Of a DNA stretch of 64,000 nucleotides, positions 61,285 through 64,000 are shown piece by piece (the stretch's first letter is position 1; each line of letters starts with the position of its first letter). Made by a program: the position numbers and the translations under genes. The DNA is from CADEDV01 sp964596345 (GTDB lineage: Bacteria > Bacteroidota > Bacteroidia > Chitinophagales > Chitinophagaceae), in NCBI GenBank assembly GCA_964596345.1, contig CAZQSZ010000001.1:186001-250000 (forward strand). The letters are read 5' to 3'. A model generated the notes under the pieces. It had not been told where the DNA came from, made no database searches, and saw only the letters and a list, made by a program, of their open reading frames with translations.

Positions 61285-63126
61285 AAATGCGGCAGCACTC
61301 AGGTATCTCCAGTCGTAGTTATCAGGAGCGGTACTACCCAAAGGGTGAACCGGTTTAGTTAGTATATCGGGTTTCAATATCTTTTCATTGACCATTTTCT
61401 TTTTTGCTTCATGTATAAGCTCCTGCACTTTTTTATCCTGCATCCATTGTTGCTGCGGGGGCTCAAAACCCACTTTGTCTTTCCGCCAGGCAATAGAGGC
61501 GGGTAGTTTTTCATGCATGGATGTTCTCAGCAGCCACTTCGTCCAGCCCTGCCGGATCTTAAACCGGGAGGGAAGGGAGAAAACAAATTCAACCAATTGA
61601 TGATCCAGGAAAGGAAGACGTACCTCACAGCCATGTGCCATGGCATTCCGGTCAGCATATCTCAATAATTCTTCCAGGCCGTGCATACAGGTGTTGAAAT
61701 ATAAAACACCATTCAGATTAAAATGCGATGGTGTGCTGTAATAAGCTTCTTTGCTTTGCAGTTTGATGAAATCACGGGTAAGATCTTCCTGTCTTAATGC
61801 TTTCAGCAGGTATTGACGTTCCAGTATCACGGAGGCAAAATCAGGAAACAGGGCCGCCATAATATTTTTAGCCGTGAATGATTCCTGTACACCTATTTTT
61901 TTAGCGGCGGGTATCTCGCCGCTGCTGACCAGTTTTCGTTTGACAAATAATTCCTGCCAGTACCATTTGTAATATTTGGAATACCCGGCGAGCATTTCAT
62001 CTGCACCCTGTCCATCAAGTAACACCCTGGTATGGTTTTGTTTTGCCAGTTCATATACTTTGAACTGCGGGAGCACACTGGCTGAGCCAAAGGGTTCTTC
62101 CTGGTGATAACATAATTTATCCCAGTTTTTCAAAAGATCATCGGCCGTTACGGCTGTTGTGAGCTGCTCCAGCTGAAAAGCGTCAGCTACTTCTTTTGAA
62201 AATACAGACTCGTCTTTTTCAAAGCCCGGGAAAACAGCCGTAAAAGCCTGTGGCAGGAAATGATGCGCCCCTTGCCGGGCGGCAATGGCAACAACGGAAG
62301 AGCTGTCGAGCCCGCCACTTAAGGATGTTCCGATCGACACATCGCTCCGCAATCTTTTACGAACAGATTCAGAAAAGAGAAAATTAAATTTTTCTACCGC
62401 TACTGCATCTGTTATTTTTTTATTGACTGCGGTTATATCAATATCCCAGTATTTTTCAACTGATAATTCTTTGTTGGCGGGGTTGTAGTAAAGCAGGGAG
62501 GCAGGGGGAAGCTTATTGATATGGGTATAAAATGTTTCTTCCGGCCGCTCAGGATTATCAACATAGCCAATGGTAAGAAAATTAAAAAGTAATTGCAGGT
62601 TGGCCTGTTTCTCAATACCGGCTGCCCGGATCGCTTTTATTTCAGAAGCAAAAATGAAATCCTGCCCATCAAAAAAATAGTAGAAAGGTTTTTCTCCAAA
62701 CCGGTCACGGGCTGCAAACAATTCCTTCAGTTCTTCATCCCAGATGGCAAAAGCAAACATGCCATCAAAATGATCCACGCATTCATCCTCCCAGTGATCA
62801 TAGGCGGCAAGAATTACTTCTGTATCGGATTGTGTTTTGAATGCATAGCCTTTCTTTCCGAGTTCTTCCCGGAGTTCTTTATAATTATAGATTTCCCCGT
62901 TATGAATAATGGTATAACGGTCCCTGAAATGCATGGGTTGAGCAGCGGCCTCACTTAAATCCAGTATGGAAAGCCGCCGGTGGCCAAGCAGTACTTGTTC
63001 TGCGGGGTTTCTCCAATAACCAGCACCATCCGGTCCGCGGTGGGACAGTGCATTCGTCATGCTGGTCAATTGTTCCTGGTTAAAACGGGAGTTACCTGTT
63101 TGTATGATTCCGGCGATACCGCACAT
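61279..63126 (-). CDS. asnB: asparagine synthase (glutamine-hydrolysing)
   Basis: A 615-residue class II glutamine amidotransferase and asparagine synthetase. Cys2 of MCGIAGI is the amide-hydrolysing nucleophile; HRRLSILDLSEAAAQPM and the RDRFGEKPFYYF segment belong to the N-terminal GATase. The ATP-pyrophosphatase motif is GTSLSGGLDSSSVVAIA near 265-280, and VLLDGQGADEMLAGYSKYY lies in the synthase domain. It makes Asn from Asp, ATP and Gln. The longer size and C-terminal tail are also seen in AsnB paralogues of surface-polysaccharide clusters, so a role in glycan amidation cannot be excluded. Confidence 0.95.
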   Translation of the reverse strand: MCGIAGIIQTGNSRFNQEQLTSMTNALSHRGPDGAGYWRNPAEQVLLGHRRLSILDLSEAAAQPMHFRDRYTIIHNGEIYNYKELREELGKKGYAFKTQSDTEVILAAYDHWEDECVDHFDGMFAFAIWDEELKELFAARDRFGEKPFYYFFDGQDFIFASEIKAIRAAGIEKQANLQLLFNFLTIGYVDNPERPEETFYTHINKLPPASLLYYNPANKELSVEKYWDIDITAVNKKITDAVAVEKFNFLFSESVRKRLRSDVSIGTSLSGGLDSSSVVAIAARQGAHHFLPQAFTAVFPGFEKDESVFSKEVADAFQLEQLTTAVTADDLLKNWDKLCYHQEEPFGSASVLPQFKVYELAKQNHTRVLLDGQGADEMLAGYSKYYKWYWQELFVKRKLVSSGEIPAAKKIGVQESFTAKNIMAALFPDFASVILERQYLLKALRQEDLTRDFIKLQSKEAYYSTPSHFNLNGVLYFNTCMHGLEELLRYADRNAMAHGCEVRLPFLDHQLVEFVFSLPSRFKIRQGWTKWLLRTSMHEKLPASIAWRKDKVGFEPPQQQWMQDKKVQELIHEAKKKMVNEKILKPDILTKPVHPLGSTAPDNYDWRYLSAAAFL

Positions 63127-63173
63127 ACTGTAAATATCTGAATAATGTGCAGTATTGTAAGACGAAACGGGGA

Positions 63174-63824
63174 TTAAAAACGAATTGGCAGTCGTACCTC
63201 TGTATCATCCCAGGCCATGAGTAAGTCGGTACCGGAATCTGTCTTTTCAAACAGCATCGTAAAATACTCGATCCGCTGGATTGTTTTTTTGGCTGCCACA
63301 TCAATGCGGGCCACATCTTTTGCAGTATCCTGTTTAAGTCCCCAGCAATCAATATTTGAATTTAAAACGATCGTCCAGTTATCAATATGCGGGACACAAT
63401 ACAATACATAACGGCCTGCGGGTATCTTTTTATCCTGGATGGTGGCGGTTTTGAACAGCTGAAGTTCGGTAGCTTCATTGGCACCCAGACGCCAGGGTTC
63501 TCCATATTTTAATACGGCTTCGAAGAGTTTTCTGCCCTGTAAATGCGGTCTGCTGTAAATCACCCTGGCCAATGGTAAGGGATCAGCCTGGCCCACCATT
63601 TTCAGTTTGGGATAATCTACCGGGAAATAACACATATCCATGGGAGAAACATCCACCGCTACGTATGAATTCAGGGATGCTGAAGGAGTTGTTTTGGGCA
63701 ATGTATCCGTACCGGCAACTAATGAGGGTTTTGCTTCTGCTGGTTCCTTTTTTTCTTCCGAGTTGCAGGCAACAACGCATAATAGTAAAAGGGGGCCGCA
63801 AAGAAGTGACAAGTTCATTTTCAT
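63174..63824 (-). CDS. DUF2911 lipoprotein
   Basis: A 216-residue lipoprotein (signal MNLSLLCGPLLLLCVVAC, lipobox VVAC). The DUF2911 domain is plain: SPMDMCYFPVDYPKLK, ARVIYSRPHLQGRKLFEAVL, GEPWRLGANEATELQLF and IPAGRYVLYCVPHIDNWTIV. Members are periplasmic beta-rich proteins with no known activity. It lies nine bases from a second DUF2911 gene upstream, in the same direction, so both probably belong to one transcript. Confidence 0.92.
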   Translation of the reverse strand: MKMNLSLLCGPLLLLCVVACNSEEKKEPAEAKPSLVAGTDTLPKTTPSASLNSYVAVDVSPMDMCYFPVDYPKLKMVGQADPLPLARVIYSRPHLQGRKLFEAVLKYGEPWRLGANEATELQLFKTATIQDKKIPAGRYVLYCVPHIDNWTIVLNSNIDCWGLKQDTAKDVARIDVAAKKTIQRIEYFTMLFEKTDSGTDLLMAWDDTEVRLPIRF

Positions 63825-63833
63825 AATAAGCGT

Positions 63834-64000
63834 TTAAAGAGTAACCGGTAATACCACTTTGATCGTATCCCAGGCTATTACCAGGTTCATACCGGTAGTT
63901 GATTTTTCAAAGGTCATGACCATTGATTCAAGGACTTCCTGCATTTTTTGTACCGGCAAATCAATTCGTACAATATCTTTTTTTATATCATACCTGAACT
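63834..64000 (-). CDS. second DUF2911 protein, C-terminal part cut by window edge
   Basis: Only the last 54 or so residues are in the window, ending ...VVLPVTL. The segment IVRIDLPVQKMQEVLESMVM, then TFEKSTTGMNLVIAWDTIKV, aligns with the end of the DUF2911 protein next to it (ARIDVAAKKTIQRIEYFTML, FEKTDSGTDLLMAWDDTEV). It is a tandem paralogue encoded upstream; the N-terminus lies outside. Confidence 0.85.
   Translation of the reverse strand, partial: FRYDIKKDIVRIDLPVQKMQEVLESMVMTFEKSTTGMNLVIAWDTIKVVLPVTL

Overview
The window looks like a chromosome segment of a Bacteroidota member, most probably of the Chitinophagaceae type. Reasons seen in the sequence: promoters of the TTTG / TAnnTTTG type, a type IX secretion C-terminal sorting domain, many families typical of that phylum (DUF2911, DUF4197, head-GIN, PorT-like barrel, TIGR02757, PepSY-like and FG-GAP secreted proteins, LytTR two-component pair), and roughly 45-50 % GC in the core genes. 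The assignment rests on recognising families by eye; no database search was made. No rRNA, tRNA, CRISPR array, transposase or integrase was seen.

Layout. 0-7.7 kb is housekeeping: a Sua5/YciO protein, RNase HII, heme A synthase, a membrane patatin, a diacylglycerol-kinase-like enzyme and FabH. 7.7-9.9 kb holds two near-identical DUF1801 genes together with two copies of a 250-base noncoding repeat. 9.9-11.3 kb has a DUF2809 protein and a double GNAT protein. 11.4-15.1 kb is an AT-rich accessory island (lines near 30 % GC): a TraB/Tiki-like protein, an anchored hypothetical protein, and an overlapping two-gene unit whose second gene carries a PD-(D/E)XK nuclease signature. A 40-base hairpin repeat occurs three times there, once beyond the 3' end of each of three genes.

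15.3-21.6 kb: a Tat-exported Gfo/Idh/MocA protein, an acyltransferase-like membrane protein, a hydrolase, an FkbM methyltransferase and typA. 21.7-28.3 kb: a secreted MORN-TPR protein followed by a giant propeller/GAF histidine kinase and its LytTR regulator. 28.4-37.1 kb: secreted and cell-surface proteins, including two pairs of tandem paralogues, a metalloprotease and a glycine-rich T9SS substrate. 37.2-43.6 kb: MeaB, then a tight run of O-antigen ligase, glycosyltransferase, LON-domain protein, CoaX, an outer-membrane protein and LptC, pointing to cell-envelope assembly. 44-50.2 kb: SDR, LysS, DUF4197, PorT-like, flavin reductase and head-GIN proteins.

50.3-52.9 kb is a second AT-rich insert of three same-strand genes. 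They are separated by related spacers that form long imperfect palindromes and have conserved ends right after each stop codon, an arrangement that resembles gene cassettes. 53-64 kb returns to core genes: FAH-family hydrolase, a GH9 cellulase whose frame breaks at a run of ten A before a complete polysaccharide deacetylase domain, a sterol-desaturase-type protein, TIGR02757 with a 50-residue membrane protein upstream, a Cys/Met-metabolism PLP enzyme, a PepSY-like protein, AsnB and two tandem DUF2911 proteins, the last cut by the window edge.

The strongest leads are the cassette-like array, the AT-rich nuclease pair and the GH9-deacetylase frameshift at the A10 run.
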